Shown: positions 26,398 to 35,104, numbered from the stretch's first letter. The stretch is 64,000 nucleotides of DNA from Pedococcus_A sp963730585 (GCA_963730585.1 CAVSSL010000011.1:248001-312000), one strand, 5' to 3'. The notes: generated by a model not told the origin, from the sequence alone. Translations and numbers: made by a program.

Positions 26398-26834
26398 CCG
26401 TCGTGCAGCGGCACAGCAGCGGCGGCCCGTGGGAGGAGGCCTTTGCCTACTCGCGGGCGGTGCGGTCCGGCGACCGGATCCTCGTGTCGGGGTGCACCGC
26501 GGTGCGTGACGGCGCCGTCGAGCACACCGGTGACCCGGCCGGGCAGGCGCGCTCCGCCTTCCGGACGGCCCTCGAAGCGGTCGAGGCGCTCGGCGGCACC
26601 GTGGGCGACGTGGTCCGCACCCGGATGTACGTCGTGCACCGCAGCGACGCCGAGGCGGTCGGGCGCGTGCACGGCGAGCTCTTCGCCGACGTCCGGCCGG
26701 CGGCCTCCATGCTCGTCGTGGCCGGCCTGATCTCACCGGAGCTGCTGGTGGAGGTCGAGGTCGAGGCGGTCGTCGCCGGACCCGGCGCGGACGCAGTCGC
26801 CGGACCCGTCGCGGGTGGGAAGGCGGCGTCATGA
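26394..26834 (+). CDS. RidA-family protein
   Basis: A 146-residue member of the RidA/YjgF/UK114 family, trimeric enzymes that hydrolyse reactive enamine/imine intermediates formed by PLP enzymes. The pattern SGCTAV.DG...HTGDPAGQARSAFRTALEAVEALGG..GDVVRTRMYV and the C-terminal EVEVEAVV are typical. GTG 26394 overlaps the hisA stop, placing it in the his operon near the PLP enzyme HisC. An Ala/Gly/Pro tail of ~15 residues follows the domain. Confidence 0.88.
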   Translation: MTVVQRHSSGGPWEEAFAYSRAVRSGDRILVSGCTAVRDGAVEHTGDPAGQARSAFRTALEAVEALGGTVGDVVRTRMYVVHRSDAEAVGRVHGELFADVRPAASMLVVAGLISPELLVEVEVEAVVAGPGADAVAGPVAGGKAAS

Positions 26835-27559
26835 CCGGGGGACCGCACGACTCCGCCGGCGTGCCCTGGGGCGGGCGCGAGCTCACCGGCACCGGGTTCG
26901 ACGACGACACGGGCGCCGCCGACGCCGGTCTGGTCGCTGCACTCGATCGCCCGGGGGACGAAGCTGCCCTGATGGCGGCGGTCTCCGCAGCCCGGCTGCT
27001 GGTGCCGATCGTCGCCGAGCCGGTCAGCGTCGAGGAGTCCGGTGGGCTGGTCGCCGAGAAGCAGACCGACATGGCCGCCGTGACCCTCGTGGCCCCGGAC
27101 GGACAGCGCGCGCTGCCCGTCTTCACCAGCATGGAGACGCTGGCGAGCTGGGACCCCCAGGCCCGCCCGGTGCCGGTGACCGCCAGCCGGGCCGCGCAGG
27201 CGGCGGTCTCCGAGCGTTGCGACGTCATGGTGCTCGACGTCGCCGGACCGCGCACCGTGGTGCTGCGCCCGAGCATGGTGTGGGCCCTCGCCCAGCAGCG
27301 CGACTGGTTACCGGCGCATGAGGACCCCGCGGTGGAGCGTGCCGTGGCCGCAGCGGTGCGGCCCGAGGCTTCGGTGCGGGGGCACGGGATCGGTGCCGGT
27401 CGACCGGAGGGCCAGGGCATCCTCGCCGTCACGCTGGAGCTCGCGCCCGGCCTGACCGCCGAGGAGGTGCAGGCCGTCGCCACCCGGGTGGGGGAGCGGC
27501 TGGCCACCGACGGTGAGCTGCGCGCCCGCGTCGACGGCCTCGCCTTCTCCATCCGCTGA
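26831..27559 (+). CDS. SseB-family protein
   Basis: A 242-residue cytosolic protein with one SseB-type domain (about residues 35-150): alternating hydrophobic strands including LLVPIVAEP, MAAVTLVAPDGQRALPVFTSMETLASWDP, and VVLRPSMVWAL. In actinobacteria such proteins sit next to infC or his genes; their role is unknown despite the name (enhanced serine sensitivity). The start overlaps the ridA stop (ATGA), so it closes the coupled his transcript. No promoter is visible inside. Confidence 0.85.
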   Translation: MTGGPHDSAGVPWGGRELTGTGFDDDTGAADAGLVAALDRPGDEAALMAAVSAARLLVPIVAEPVSVEESGGLVAEKQTDMAAVTLVAPDGQRALPVFTSMETLASWDPQARPVPVTASRAAQAAVSERCDVMVLDVAGPRTVVLRPSMVWALAQQRDWLPAHEDPAVERAVAAAVRPEASVRGHGIGAGRPEGQGILAVTLELAPGLTAEEVQAVATRVGERLATDGELRARVDGLAFSIR

Positions 27560-27627
27560 CCGGCCCCGCTGCTGGCGGGTGCGAAAAGGTGGTGAGTGGT
27601 GTCGGTGCGGGATGGGATCCTGAAGGG

Positions 27628-28836
27628 GTGCCCGTCCAGCGCTACCGCCGAGTCCTGTCCAGCCCTGCCCTGAGGCAGGCGCTGCTGCTCGGCTTCCTCG
27701 TGCGCATGCCGATCTTCGCCGGCAGCGTGGTGCTGACCCTCCACGTGGTCAGCTCGCTCCACCGCAGCTACGGCGCGGCCGGCCTGGTGTCGGCGGCGGC
27801 GACCATCGCGATCGCCATCAGCGGTCCGTGGCGCGGCCGGCTCCTCGACCGACTCGGCCTGCGCCGGGTCGTGGTGCCCTCGATCGTCGTGGCCGCGGTG
27901 TGCTGGTCGGTCGCGCCGTTCGTCGGGTACTGGTGGCTGCTGTCGCTGGCGGCCCTCGCCGGGCTGTTCGTCATTCCGTCGTTCTCGATCATCCGACAGG
28001 CGGTCATCGCCGCCGTGCCCGAGGACGACCGCCGCACCGCGATCTCGCTCGACTCGGTGGCCGTGGAGCTGTCCTTCATGGTCGGGCCGGCCCTGGGTGT
28101 CTGGGCGGCGACCGTGTGGCCGACGTCGTGGGTGCTCTTCACCATCGAGATGGTCGGCGTGGCGGCAGGCGTCCTGCTGTGGTTCGCCAACCCCGTCATC
28201 CGTGAGGCCGAGGAGTCCGTGCTCGACGGGCACGGCGTCCCCGTCAGCACGCCTGCCGTGCCCCGGAGCGAGTGGTTCCGGGCCCGCTTCCTCGCCATCT
28301 GCCTGGCGGCCACGGCCACCACCGTCGTCCTGGGCGGCTCCGACATCGCGATCGTCGCGGCGCTGCGCGCGTTCGGTGAGCAGGCCTCCATCGGCTGGGT
28401 GCTGGCCGTCTGGGGGTTCGGGTCGCTGGTGGGCGGGCTCGTCTACGGCGGGCTGCACCGGTCGATCTCGGCCTTCTGGCTGCTCGGCGGCCTCAGCGTG
28501 GTGACCGCCCCCATGGCCCTGGCTGCCGGGGCACCGTCGCTGGCCGTGCTCTCGTTCGTGGCCGGCCTGCTGTGCGCCCCGACGATCACGGCGACGGTCG
28601 ACCAGGTGAGCCGCGTCGTGCCGCTGTCGGCCCGGGGCGAGGCCATGGGCTGGCACGGCTCGTTCATGACGGCCGGGATGGCCCTCGGCGCCCCCGCGGC
28701 CGGGGTCGCCATCGACCGCTGGGGCTGGGGCGCCGGCTTCACGATGGTCGCCCTCGTCGGCGTCGCGGTGGCGGGTGTCGGGGCAGGGGCGACCCGCGTG
28801 CGGCGCCGCCGTCTCGTCGCCGCCCGCGCCGCCTGA
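27628..28836 (+). CDS. MFS transporter
   Basis: A 402-residue protein with about twelve hydrophobic segments. It has the TM2-3 loop WRGRLLDRLGLRR, a GxxxDRxGxR form typical of major facilitator transporters, and a C-terminal VPLSARGEAMGWHGSFMTAGMALGAP region. GTG 27628 is a judgement: the protein then begins VPVQRYRRVL, but an in-frame GTG at 27589 with AAAGGTGG upstream is possible. The substrate is unknown. It lies alone between sseB and the oxidoreductase operon. Confidence 0.8.
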   Translation: MPVQRYRRVLSSPALRQALLLGFLVRMPIFAGSVVLTLHVVSSLHRSYGAAGLVSAAATIAIAISGPWRGRLLDRLGLRRVVVPSIVVAAVCWSVAPFVGYWWLLSLAALAGLFVIPSFSIIRQAVIAAVPEDDRRTAISLDSVAVELSFMVGPALGVWAATVWPTSWVLFTIEMVGVAAGVLLWFANPVIREAEESVLDGHGVPVSTPAVPRSEWFRARFLAICLAATATTVVLGGSDIAIVAALRAFGEQASIGWVLAVWGFGSLVGGLVYGGLHRSISAFWLLGGLSVVTAPMALAAGAPSLAVLSFVAGLLCAPTITATVDQVSRVVPLSARGEAMGWHGSFMTAGMALGAPAAGVAIDRWGWGAGFTMVALVGVAVAGVGAGATRVRRRRLVAARAA

Positions 28837-28938
28837 CGCGTCCCAGCACGGCACGCACGCGCGGTCAGTGCCGACGGGCGGGTCGCGGCCACCCGGCATA
28901 CGGTGGGAAACCCCGCAGCCGTCCGAAGGAGGATGTCC

Positions 28939-30570
28939 ATGCCGGTCTCCGACGCCGTCGTGATCGGCAGCGGGCCCAACGGGCTGGTCGCGGCGAACCT
29001 GCTCGCCGACCACGGCTGGGACGTGACGGTGCTGGAGGCCCAGGAGGGCGCCGGAGGCGCGGTGCGCTCCGACTCGGACGTGCACCCCGGCTTCATCCAC
29101 GACACGTTCAGCTCGTTCTACCCGCTGGCGGCCGCGTCACCCACGATCCAGTCCTTGGAGCTCGAGCGCCACGGGCTGGAGTGGGTCAACGCCCCGGCCG
29201 TCGCCGGCACGCCGTTCCTGTCGGGGGAGTGGGCCCTGATGCACCGAACCCCCGAGGAGACCGCTGCGGCCCTCGACGAGCTGGCACCCGGCGACGGACA
29301 GGCGTGGCTCGACCTGTGCGCGGGGTGGCAGCAGGTCGGCGACGCCGCCGTGCGGGCGCTGCTCGAGCCGTTCCCGCCCGTCCGTGCCGGTGTCCGGGTG
29401 GCGACGCGGCTGCCCGGGGCAGGTGGCCTGGGGTTCGTGCAGATGATGCTGTCGCCCCTGCAGAGCATGGCGGGGCAGCGGTTCACCGGGCGCGGCGCGC
29501 AGATGCTGCTCGCCGGCAACGCCGCCCACGCCGACATCCCCATGGACGCCCCGGGGTCCACGGTCATGGCCTGGCTGCTGGCGATGATCGGCCAGCACCT
29601 CGGCTACCCGGTGCCCAAGGGCGGCGCGGGCATGCTGAGCGGTGCGATGGTGCGGCGTTTCGGGGAGAGGGGTGGTGACCTGCGGCTGGGCCACCACGCG
29701 AGTCGCGTGCTCGTGCGCGGCGGCCGCGCCACGGCGGTCGAGACCGACGACGGCGAGGTGTTCACGGCCCGCCGCGCCGTGCTGGCCGACGTCAGCGCCC
29801 CCGCCCTGTTCGGGCGGCTGGTCTCCGCCGACGACCTCCCGGCCCGCCTGCTGCGACGCATGGAGCGCTTCGAGTGGGACCCCGGCACCGTGAAGGTCGA
29901 CTTCGCGCTGAACGGGCCGGTGCCCTGGGCGGCGACGCCTGCCGCGGCCCCGGGCACGGTGCACATCGCCGAGTCCATCGACGAGATCCGGCAGAGCGGC
30001 GCGCACATCGCGGCGGGCGCGGTGCCCTCGACGCCTTTCCTGCTGTGCGGCCAGATGGCCGTCGCCGACCCCAGCCGGGCGCCGGAGGGCGAGGAGTCGC
30101 TGTGGCTCTACACGCACGTGCCGCACCACACCAGGTCGGACGCCGGCGACGGCACCATCACCGGCCGCTGGGACCACGACGACGTGGAGCGGATGGCCGA
30201 CCGGATGCAGGCCCGCGTGGAGGCCTACGCCCCCGGCTTCGGCGACCGGGTCGTCGCGCGGCGGGCGCTCGGCCCGCGCGAGCTCGAGGCCCGCGACGAG
30301 AACCTCGTCGGCGGCTCGGTCAACGGCGGCACCGCCGGGCTGCACCAGCAGCTCGTGTTCCGCCCGGTGCCCGGGCTGGGCCGCGCCGAGACGCCGGTGT
30401 CCGGCCTCTACCTCGCCTCCGCGTCCGCCCACCCGGGCGGTGGCGTGCACGGGGCCTGCGGGTCCAACGCCGCTCGCGCCGCCCTGGCCCACGACCGGGT
30501 GCGGTCCTTGCGTGCCCTCGTTCCCACAGGCGGGAAGGCCGCCACCGGCAGGAAGGACGCCACCTCATGA
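28939..30570 (+). CDS. Phytoene-dehydrogenase-like FAD oxidoreductase
   Basis: A 543-residue FAD-dependent oxidoreductase of the COG1233 type. The N terminus has AVVIGSGPNGLVAANLLADHGWDV and LEAQEGAGGA; the C-terminal FAD-contact block has LYLASASAHPGGGVHGACGSNAA. AAGGAGG (28926-28932) is 6 nt before ATG 28939, so that start is preferred to the ATG at 28933. The stop overlaps the next gene, an SRPBCC protein; this pair is common in actinobacteria and suggests a shared lipid or polyketide substrate. It differs clearly from the paralogue at 13787. Confidence 0.85.
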   Translation: MPVSDAVVIGSGPNGLVAANLLADHGWDVTVLEAQEGAGGAVRSDSDVHPGFIHDTFSSFYPLAAASPTIQSLELERHGLEWVNAPAVAGTPFLSGEWALMHRTPEETAAALDELAPGDGQAWLDLCAGWQQVGDAAVRALLEPFPPVRAGVRVATRLPGAGGLGFVQMMLSPLQSMAGQRFTGRGAQMLLAGNAAHADIPMDAPGSTVMAWLLAMIGQHLGYPVPKGGAGMLSGAMVRRFGERGGDLRLGHHASRVLVRGGRATAVETDDGEVFTARRAVLADVSAPALFGRLVSADDLPARLLRRMERFEWDPGTVKVDFALNGPVPWAATPAAAPGTVHIAESIDEIRQSGAHIAAGAVPSTPFLLCGQMAVADPSRAPEGEESLWLYTHVPHHTRSDAGDGTITGRWDHDDVERMADRMQARVEAYAPGFGDRVVARRALGPRELEARDENLVGGSVNGGTAGLHQQLVFRPVPGLGRAETPVSGLYLASASAHPGGGVHGACGSNAARAALAHDRVRSLRALVPTGGKAATGRKDATS

Positions 30571-31085
30571 GCAGCACGACCCGCCACATGGACTGCACGC
30601 CCGAGGACGTCTTCGACGTGCTCGCCGACGGATGGAGCTACGCGACCTGGGTGGTGGGTGCCGCCCGCATCCGCGAGGTGGACCACGACTGGCCGCAGGT
30701 CGGCGCACGCATCCACCACTCGGTGGGCGCCTGGCCCCTGCTCCTCAGCGACACCACGGTCGTCGAGGCCGTCGAGGAGCCGCGCGTCCTGCAGCTGCGG
30801 GCCCGGGCCTGGCCGACCGGCGAGGCTCGGGTCGTGATCCGTTGCGCGCCCGACGCCGGCGGCACGCTCGTGACGATCGACGAGTGGGCCGTCTCCGGCC
30901 CGGCCAACCTCGTCCCACAGCCGTTGCTGGACCCCGCGCTGCACGCCCGCAACGTCGAGGCGCTGCGCCGGCTGGGCTACCTCGCCGAGAGTCGGGCTCG
31001 TCGTCATGACGACCGCGGGGGCCACGGGGGAGTGGCGAAGGTGCGCCGGCCCGGCTCGGCCTCCGACCCTCGCGACGGCTCCTGA
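30567..31085 (+). CDS. SRPBCC-family (polyketide cyclase/dehydrase-like) protein
   Basis: A 172-residue protein with a START/Bet v1-like fold, which makes a hydrophobic ligand cavity. The features are TPEDVFDVLADGWSYATWVVGAARIREVD at the start and a strand series ending GGTLVTIDEWAV. The last ~30 residues are Arg/Gly-rich and probably disordered. ATG 30567 overlaps the stop of the upstream oxidoreductase, so the two are made together. Confidence 0.85.
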   Translation: MSSTTRHMDCTPEDVFDVLADGWSYATWVVGAARIREVDHDWPQVGARIHHSVGAWPLLLSDTTVVEAVEEPRVLQLRARAWPTGEARVVIRCAPDAGGTLVTIDEWAVSGPANLVPQPLLDPALHARNVEALRRLGYLAESRARRHDDRGGHGGVAKVRRPGSASDPRDGS

Positions 31086-31096
31086 CCCCGACGGTC

Positions 31097-31462
31097 TCAG
31101 GCGACCGGACCCGTGAGCTTCTCCCCGGGGCCCTGCCCCGGCGGGTCGGGGATGACCGAGGCCTCGCGGAAGGCCAGCTGCAGCGACTTCAGGCCGTCCC
31201 GCAGGGGAGCGGCGTGCTGGCTGCCGAGGTCGGGCGCGGACGCGGTGACCAGGCCGGCCAGCGCCGTGATGAGGCGGCGGGCCTCGTCGAGGTCGAGGTG
31301 CTCCTGTGCGTCGGGGCCCTCGGCCAGTCCGCACTTGACCGCGGCGGCGCTCATGAGGTGGACCGCGGCGGTGGTGATGACCTCGACCGCGGGGACCTCG
31401 GCGATGTCACGCGTGGCTCGCGCCAGCTCGGGATCGGCGGGATTGGAAGATTCGGTGCTCAC
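31097..31462 (-). CDS. DUF1844-family protein
   Basis: A 121-residue helical protein of the DUF1844 family, function unknown. Characteristic are VEVITTAAVHLMSAAAVKCGL and HLDLDEARRLITALAGLVTASA. The GTG at 31462 is the first start consistent with the family length; a long upstream extension in the same frame runs through the infC leader and is spurious. The gene is divergent from infC, an arrangement conserved in actinobacteria. TACCAG lies directly before the GTG, too close for a usual -10. Confidence 0.85.
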   Translation of the reverse strand: MSTESSNPADPELARATRDIAEVPAVEVITTAAVHLMSAAAVKCGLAEGPDAQEHLDLDEARRLITALAGLVTASAPDLGSQHAAPLRDGLKSLQLAFREASVIPDPPGQGPGEKLTGPVA

Positions 31463-31473
31463 GCTGGTAGCCT
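31443..31473 (+). promoter_or_regulatory. Possible infC promoter
   Basis: TTGGAA (31443-31448) and TAGCCT (31468-31473), 19 nt apart, lie inside the 5' end of the DUF1844 gene and point toward infC. The transcript would have a leader of ~260 nt. Confidence 0.35.
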
Positions 31474-31479
31474 TGCAGA

Positions 31480-31739
31480 TCGACCGGCCGATCCTGCCCG
31501 CGGGGTGACCCACGAGCGGGACGGTGTGCAAGAGAAGCGCCACCATGCTTCCACCCGCTGTGACCGCAAGGTCGCCGGGTTCCCCGGGTCCGCAGGGCGT
31601 ATGTCGAGGAGGCGACTCCACGGCATACGCGGCACCTGCGAACCCCCGGGACGGATCTGGTGAGGCTTCTCGCGCGACGGCGGCGGGGAGCCTCTTCTCG
31701 TTGCTGCGGTCGCACCCCTTGACCAAAAGGAGCACCACT
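31480..31739 (+). promoter_or_regulatory. Long infC leader region
   Basis: No gene is supported between the DUF1844 start and infC. The leader has several GC-rich pairing segments, for example GAGGCT (31662-31667) with AGCCTC (31689-31694), 37 nt before the ribosome site, and one repeated octamer (31621-31628). Leaders of infC-rpmI-rplT operons often carry L20 or IF3 autoregulation; that role here is inferred from position only. Confidence 0.4.
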
Positions 31740-32405
31740 ATCAGCGAGCCTCGCATCAACGACCGCATCCGGGTTCCGGAGGTGCGGTTGGTTGGCCCCA
31801 ACGGAGAACAGGTCGGCATCGTGCGCGTCGAGGACGCGCTGCGCCTGGCGGCCGAGGCCGACCTCGACCTCGTCGAGGTGGCCCCGATGGCGAAGCCCCC
31901 CGTTGCCAAGCTCATGGACTTCGGCAAGTACAAGTACGAAGCAGCCATGAAGGCGCGGGAAGCCCGCAAGAACCAGGTCAACACCGTCATCAAGGAGATC
32001 AAGCTCCGCCCGAAGATCGACCCGCACGACTACGGCACCAAGAAGGGCCACGTCGAGCGGTTCCTCAAGGGCGGCGACAAGGTCAAGGTGACGATCATGT
32101 TCCGCGGTCGCGAGCAGTCGCGCCCGGAGCTGGGCTACCGGCTGCTGCAGCGGCTGGCGGAGGACGTGGTCGAGCTGGGCACCGTGGAGTCGGCTCCGAA
32201 GCAGGACGGCCGCAACATGATCATGGTCCTGGCCCCGACCAAGAAGAAGTCCGAGGCCAAGGCAGAGCAGCGACGGGCCCGCTCCGCAGCTGCCGCGGAG
32301 GACGCCACCGAGGTGCCCGAGGGCGCGGAGGCTCCCGAGGAGATGCAGGCCCCCGAGGGTGCTGAGGCTCCGGCTGAGGCGCAGGCTCCCGAGTCGGCGC
32401 AGTAG
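31740..32405 (+). CDS. infC: Translation initiation factor IF-3, AUC start
   Basis: IF-3, ~221 residues, which keeps the 30S subunit free and proofreads start codons. The protein begins ISEPRINDRIRVPEVRLVGPNGEQ (N domain), followed by DLDLVEVAP and MDFGKYKYE, and the C domain has HDYGTKKGHVERFL and VTIMFRGREQSR. No ATG, GTG or TTG fits: AAGGAG at 31727-31732 is followed after 7 nt by ATC at 31740, in frame with the conserved N terminus. Rare AUU/AUC starts are the classical means of IF-3 autoregulation. A ~50-residue Ala/Glu/Pro tail follows the C domain. Confidence 0.93.
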   Translation: MSEPRINDRIRVPEVRLVGPNGEQVGIVRVEDALRLAAEADLDLVEVAPMAKPPVAKLMDFGKYKYEAAMKAREARKNQVNTVIKEIKLRPKIDPHDYGTKKGHVERFLKGGDKVKVTIMFRGREQSRPELGYRLLQRLAEDVVELGTVESAPKQDGRNMIMVLAPTKKKSEAKAEQRRARSAAAAEDATEVPEGAEAPEEMQAPEGAEAPAEAQAPESAQ

Positions 32406-32465
32406 CCGACCAGCCAGCAAGACCACCCGCAGTACCGAGAAACGACTGAAGGAGATCGGCTTCCC

Positions 32466-32660
32466 ATGCCGAAGAACAAGACGCACTCCGGCGCCAAGAA
32501 GCGCTTCCGCCTGACCGGCAAGGGCAAGGTCATGCGCGAGCAGGCCAACGGCCGCCACCTGCTCGAGCACAAGTCCTCGCGCTACACCCGTTCGATCGCG
32601 AACGACGTCGAGGTGTCGAAGCCGGACGCCAAGAAGGTCAAGAAGCTCCTCGGCCGCTGA
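32466..32660 (+). CDS. rpmI: 50S ribosomal protein L35
   Basis: A 64-residue basic protein of the large subunit. MPKNKTHSGAKKRFRLTGKGK at the start and LEHKSS in the middle are diagnostic. GAAGGAGA precedes the ATG by about ten bases. Second gene of the infC-rpmI-rplT operon. Confidence 0.97.
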   Translation: MPKNKTHSGAKKRFRLTGKGKVMREQANGRHLLEHKSSRYTRSIANDVEVSKPDAKKVKKLLGR

Positions 32661-32737
32661 GCCGCCCCCACCCCCTTCCCCCGTCTGGGCAGCACAGCAG
32701 CCTCGACAGCTAGACGAGAACAGCAAGGAGAACTCAC

Positions 32738-33115
32738 GTGGCACGCGTGAAGCGGGCGGTCAACGCCCAGAAGAAGCGCCGGGTCGTCCTCGAGCGCGCC
32801 AGCGGCTACCGCGGGCAGCGCTCGCGGCTCTACCGCAAGGCGAAGGAGCAGGTCACCCACAGCCTCGGTTACGCCTACCGTGACCGCCGGGCCAAGAAGG
32901 GCGACTTCCGCCGCCTCTGGATCCAGCGCATCAACGCCGGCGCCCGCGCCAACGGCATGACCTACAACCGTTTCATCCAGGGCCTGAAGGCCGCTGAGGT
33001 CGAGGTCGACCGCCGCATGCTGGCCGAGCTGGCCGTGAACGACGAGGCCGCCTTCGCCGCGCTCGTCGAGATCGCCAAGGCCAACGTGCCGGCGACCGCC
33101 GAGGCCAGCGCCTGA
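32738..33115 (+). CDS. rplT: 50S ribosomal protein L20
   Basis: A 125-residue ribosomal protein needed early in 50S assembly. The N-terminal basic arm ARVKRAVNAQKKRRVVLE and RGQRSRLYRKAKEQ, then YRDRRAKKGDFRRLWIQRINA and YNRFIQGLK, are all standard. The start is GTG 32738 after AAGGAG. A 77-bp gap separates it from rpmI. Confidence 0.97.
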   Translation: MARVKRAVNAQKKRRVVLERASGYRGQRSRLYRKAKEQVTHSLGYAYRDRRAKKGDFRRLWIQRINAGARANGMTYNRFIQGLKAAEVEVDRRMLAELAVNDEAAFAALVEIAKANVPATAEASA

Positions 33116-33165
33116 TCCTGCGCTGACCTGTTCCTGAGCACGATCAGCATCCAGAGCGCCGGGAC

Positions 33166-33984
33166 ATGCCCCCGCTGAGCGCCCCTCTGACCAACCCACG
33201 GTCGGACCGGGTGAAGGCGGTGCGGGCACTGTCCCGGCGCTCTGTGCGCGCCCGCACCGGGCGGTTCCTCGCCGAGGGTCCGCAGTCGGTGCGTGAGGCG
33301 GTCCGCTGGCGGCCCCAGGACGTCGTCGACCTCTACGTCACCGCCGAGGCCTCGGAGCGGTATGCCGCCATCGTCGCCGCCGCCGACGAGGCCGGCCTCT
33401 ACGTCCACGAGGTCAGCGAGCCCGTGCTCGCCGCGATGTGTGACACCGAGCAGCCGCAGGGCCTGGCGGCGGTGTGCCGGGTGGTCCCGGCCGCGCTCGA
33501 CACCGTCCTGGCGGCAGGCCCCCGCCTGCTGGTGCTGCTCACCAACGTGCGGGACCCCGGCAACGCCGGCACGGTCATCCGGGGCGCCGACGCCGCCGGT
33601 GCCGACGCGGTGCTGGTGAGCGAGAGCTCGGTCGACGTGTTCGGACCCAAGGTCGTGCGCTCGACCGCCGGTTCCCTCTTCCACCTGCCGGTCGTCACCG
33701 GCCTGGCCATCGACGCCACGCTCACCGCCTTGCGCGGGCACGGCATACGGCTGCTCGCCGCCGACGGCGCGGGGGAGCGCCTGCTGCCCGACGTCGACCT
33801 GACCGCACCCCACGCCTGGGTCATGGGCAACGAGGCGTGGGGCCTGGAGGCGCACGTGCGCGAGCAGTGCGACGACGTCGTGCGGGTGCCGATCCACGGC
33901 AAGGCGGAGTCGCTGAACCTCGCCATGGCGGCCACGGTCTGTCTCTACGCGTCTGCGGGGGCCCTGCACCCGCGCACTCGCTAG
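33166..33984 (+). CDS. TrmH/SpoU-family RNA 2'-O-methyltransferase
   Basis: A 272-residue SPOUT methyltransferase with the knotted C-terminal domain: motif 1 NVRDPGNAGTVIRGADAAGAD, motif 2 WVMGNEAWGLE, motif 3 VPIHGKAESLNLAMAATVCLY. The N-terminal ~100 residues form the L30e-like RNA-binding domain with RFLAEGPQSVREAV. Genes of this type next to rplT are annotated as 23S rRNA methyltransferases (tsnR-like); the exact nucleotide is not inferable. The stop TAG is part of the -10 hexamer of the next gene. Confidence 0.92.
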   Translation: MPPLSAPLTNPRSDRVKAVRALSRRSVRARTGRFLAEGPQSVREAVRWRPQDVVDLYVTAEASERYAAIVAAADEAGLYVHEVSEPVLAAMCDTEQPQGLAAVCRVVPAALDTVLAAGPRLLVLLTNVRDPGNAGTVIRGADAAGADAVLVSESSVDVFGPKVVRSTAGSLFHLPVVTGLAIDATLTALRGHGIRLLAADGAGERLLPDVDLTAPHAWVMGNEAWGLEAHVREQCDDVVRVPIHGKAESLNLAMAATVCLYASAGALHPRTR

Positions 33985-33987
33985 GGT
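33982..33987 (+). promoter_or_regulatory. -10 hexamer TAGGGT
   Basis: TAGGGT begins with the stop codon of the methyltransferase gene and lies 7 nt before ATG 33995. Confidence 0.6.
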
Positions 33988-33994
33988 GGCGCCC

Positions 33995-35104
33995 ATGTTC
34001 TTCCGGGACGACGAGCTGATGGCCCCGGCCGAGGCCAGCCGCGCCGTCGAGATGCTGCCCGACGGCCTCGTCGCCGCCGACGGCGACGCCCGGGCGATCT
34101 ACTGCAACTCCCGGTTCCAGCAGATCACCGGCATCCCGAAGACGGACCTCATCGGTCACGACCTGCGCGAGGTGCTCCCGCTGCAGGACAGCGACGGCAG
34201 CTCGTGGTGGGAGTGCACCAAGCCGTGGGACGGCCTGCGCACCCGCACCGGTCACCGCGAGAAGCTGCTCATGCTCGGCAACGGACGCGAGGTGCTCGTG
34301 ACCGCGAGCTACATCCGGCCGGGCCGCAACCAGCCGGTCAACCGGGTCCTCGTCCTGCTGCGCGACACCGAGCAACGGCGCCGCACCGAGGCCAACCACG
34401 CGGCGCTCATCTCCACGGTCGCCCACGAGCTCCGCTCACCGCTGACCTCGGTCAAGGGCTTCTCGTCGACGCTGCTGCGCCGCTGGGAGCGGTTCAGCGA
34501 CGAGCAGAAGCGCCTCATGATCGAGACCATCGAGGCGGACGCCGACCGGGTCACCCGGCTCATCAGCGAGCTGCTCGACGTCTCGCGCATCGATGCCGGC
34601 CGCCTCCAGATCCGCCCGCAGCCCCTTGACGTCGCCTCGATCTACGAGCGGCACATCGAGCGTGCCGTGGCCACCGGTCACGACCGCGACCAGTTCGTGG
34701 TCGACGTGCCGGCCGACACCCCGGAGATCTGGGCCGACCCGGATCGGCTCGACCAGATCCTCGCCAACCTCATCGAGAACGCGGTGCGCCACGGCGAGGG
34801 CACCGTCACCCTGGCGGCGACGCCCGCCCACGACGGTGAGACGGCGGCCGGCCGTCGGCGGGTCGAGGGCTGCGTCGACCTCGTCGTCAGCGACAACGGC
34901 AAGGGCATCGACCCGGCCCACCGCGAGCTCGTCTTCTCGCGGTTCTGGCACGGCTCCGGACGCGGCAGCACCGGGCTCGGGCTCTACGTGGTGAAGGGAC
35001 TCGTCGAGGCCCACGGCGGGCGCATCGTCGTCGAGAGCGCCCCCAGCGGCGGCGCCCAGTTCCGGTTCAGCCTGCCGTCGGAGCCGCCGGACTACCTGGC
35101 CTGA
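33995..35104 (+). CDS. PAS-domain sensor histidine kinase
   Basis: A 369-residue soluble kinase without membrane spans. The order is a PAS domain (about residues 18-125, IYCNSRFQQITG and LREVLPLQ), the dimerisation/phosphoacceptor helix with STVAHELRSPLTS (His144), and an ATPase domain with an N box (NLIENAVRHGEG), G1 (VSDNGKGID), F box (FSRFWHG) and G2 (GSTGLGLYVVKGL). The gene has no response regulator beside it, so it is an orphan as seen here. A hairpin made of two repeated octamers follows the stop. Confidence 0.93.
   Translation: MFFRDDELMAPAEASRAVEMLPDGLVAADGDARAIYCNSRFQQITGIPKTDLIGHDLREVLPLQDSDGSSWWECTKPWDGLRTRTGHREKLLMLGNGREVLVTASYIRPGRNQPVNRVLVLLRDTEQRRRTEANHAALISTVAHELRSPLTSVKGFSSTLLRRWERFSDEQKRLMIETIEADADRVTRLISELLDVSRIDAGRLQIRPQPLDVASIYERHIERAVATGHDRDQFVVDVPADTPEIWADPDRLDQILANLIENAVRHGEGTVTLAATPAHDGETAAGRRRVEGCVDLVVSDNGKGIDPAHRELVFSRFWHGSGRGSTGLGLYVVKGLVEAHGGRIVVESAPSGGAQFRFSLPSEPPDYLA

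Noticed and set aside
24193..29100. A 1635-codon open frame on the minus strand
   Set aside because: It runs antisense to seven well-supported genes (hisB to the 28939 oxidoreductase), is Arg/Pro/Gly/His-rich and has no family resemblance; it is a codon-phase shadow in high-GC DNA.
31662..31694. T-box or ribosomal-protein leader of a known class before infC
   Set aside because: Some pairing is possible, but I cannot match a specific known leader fold by eye, so only a generic leader is annotated.
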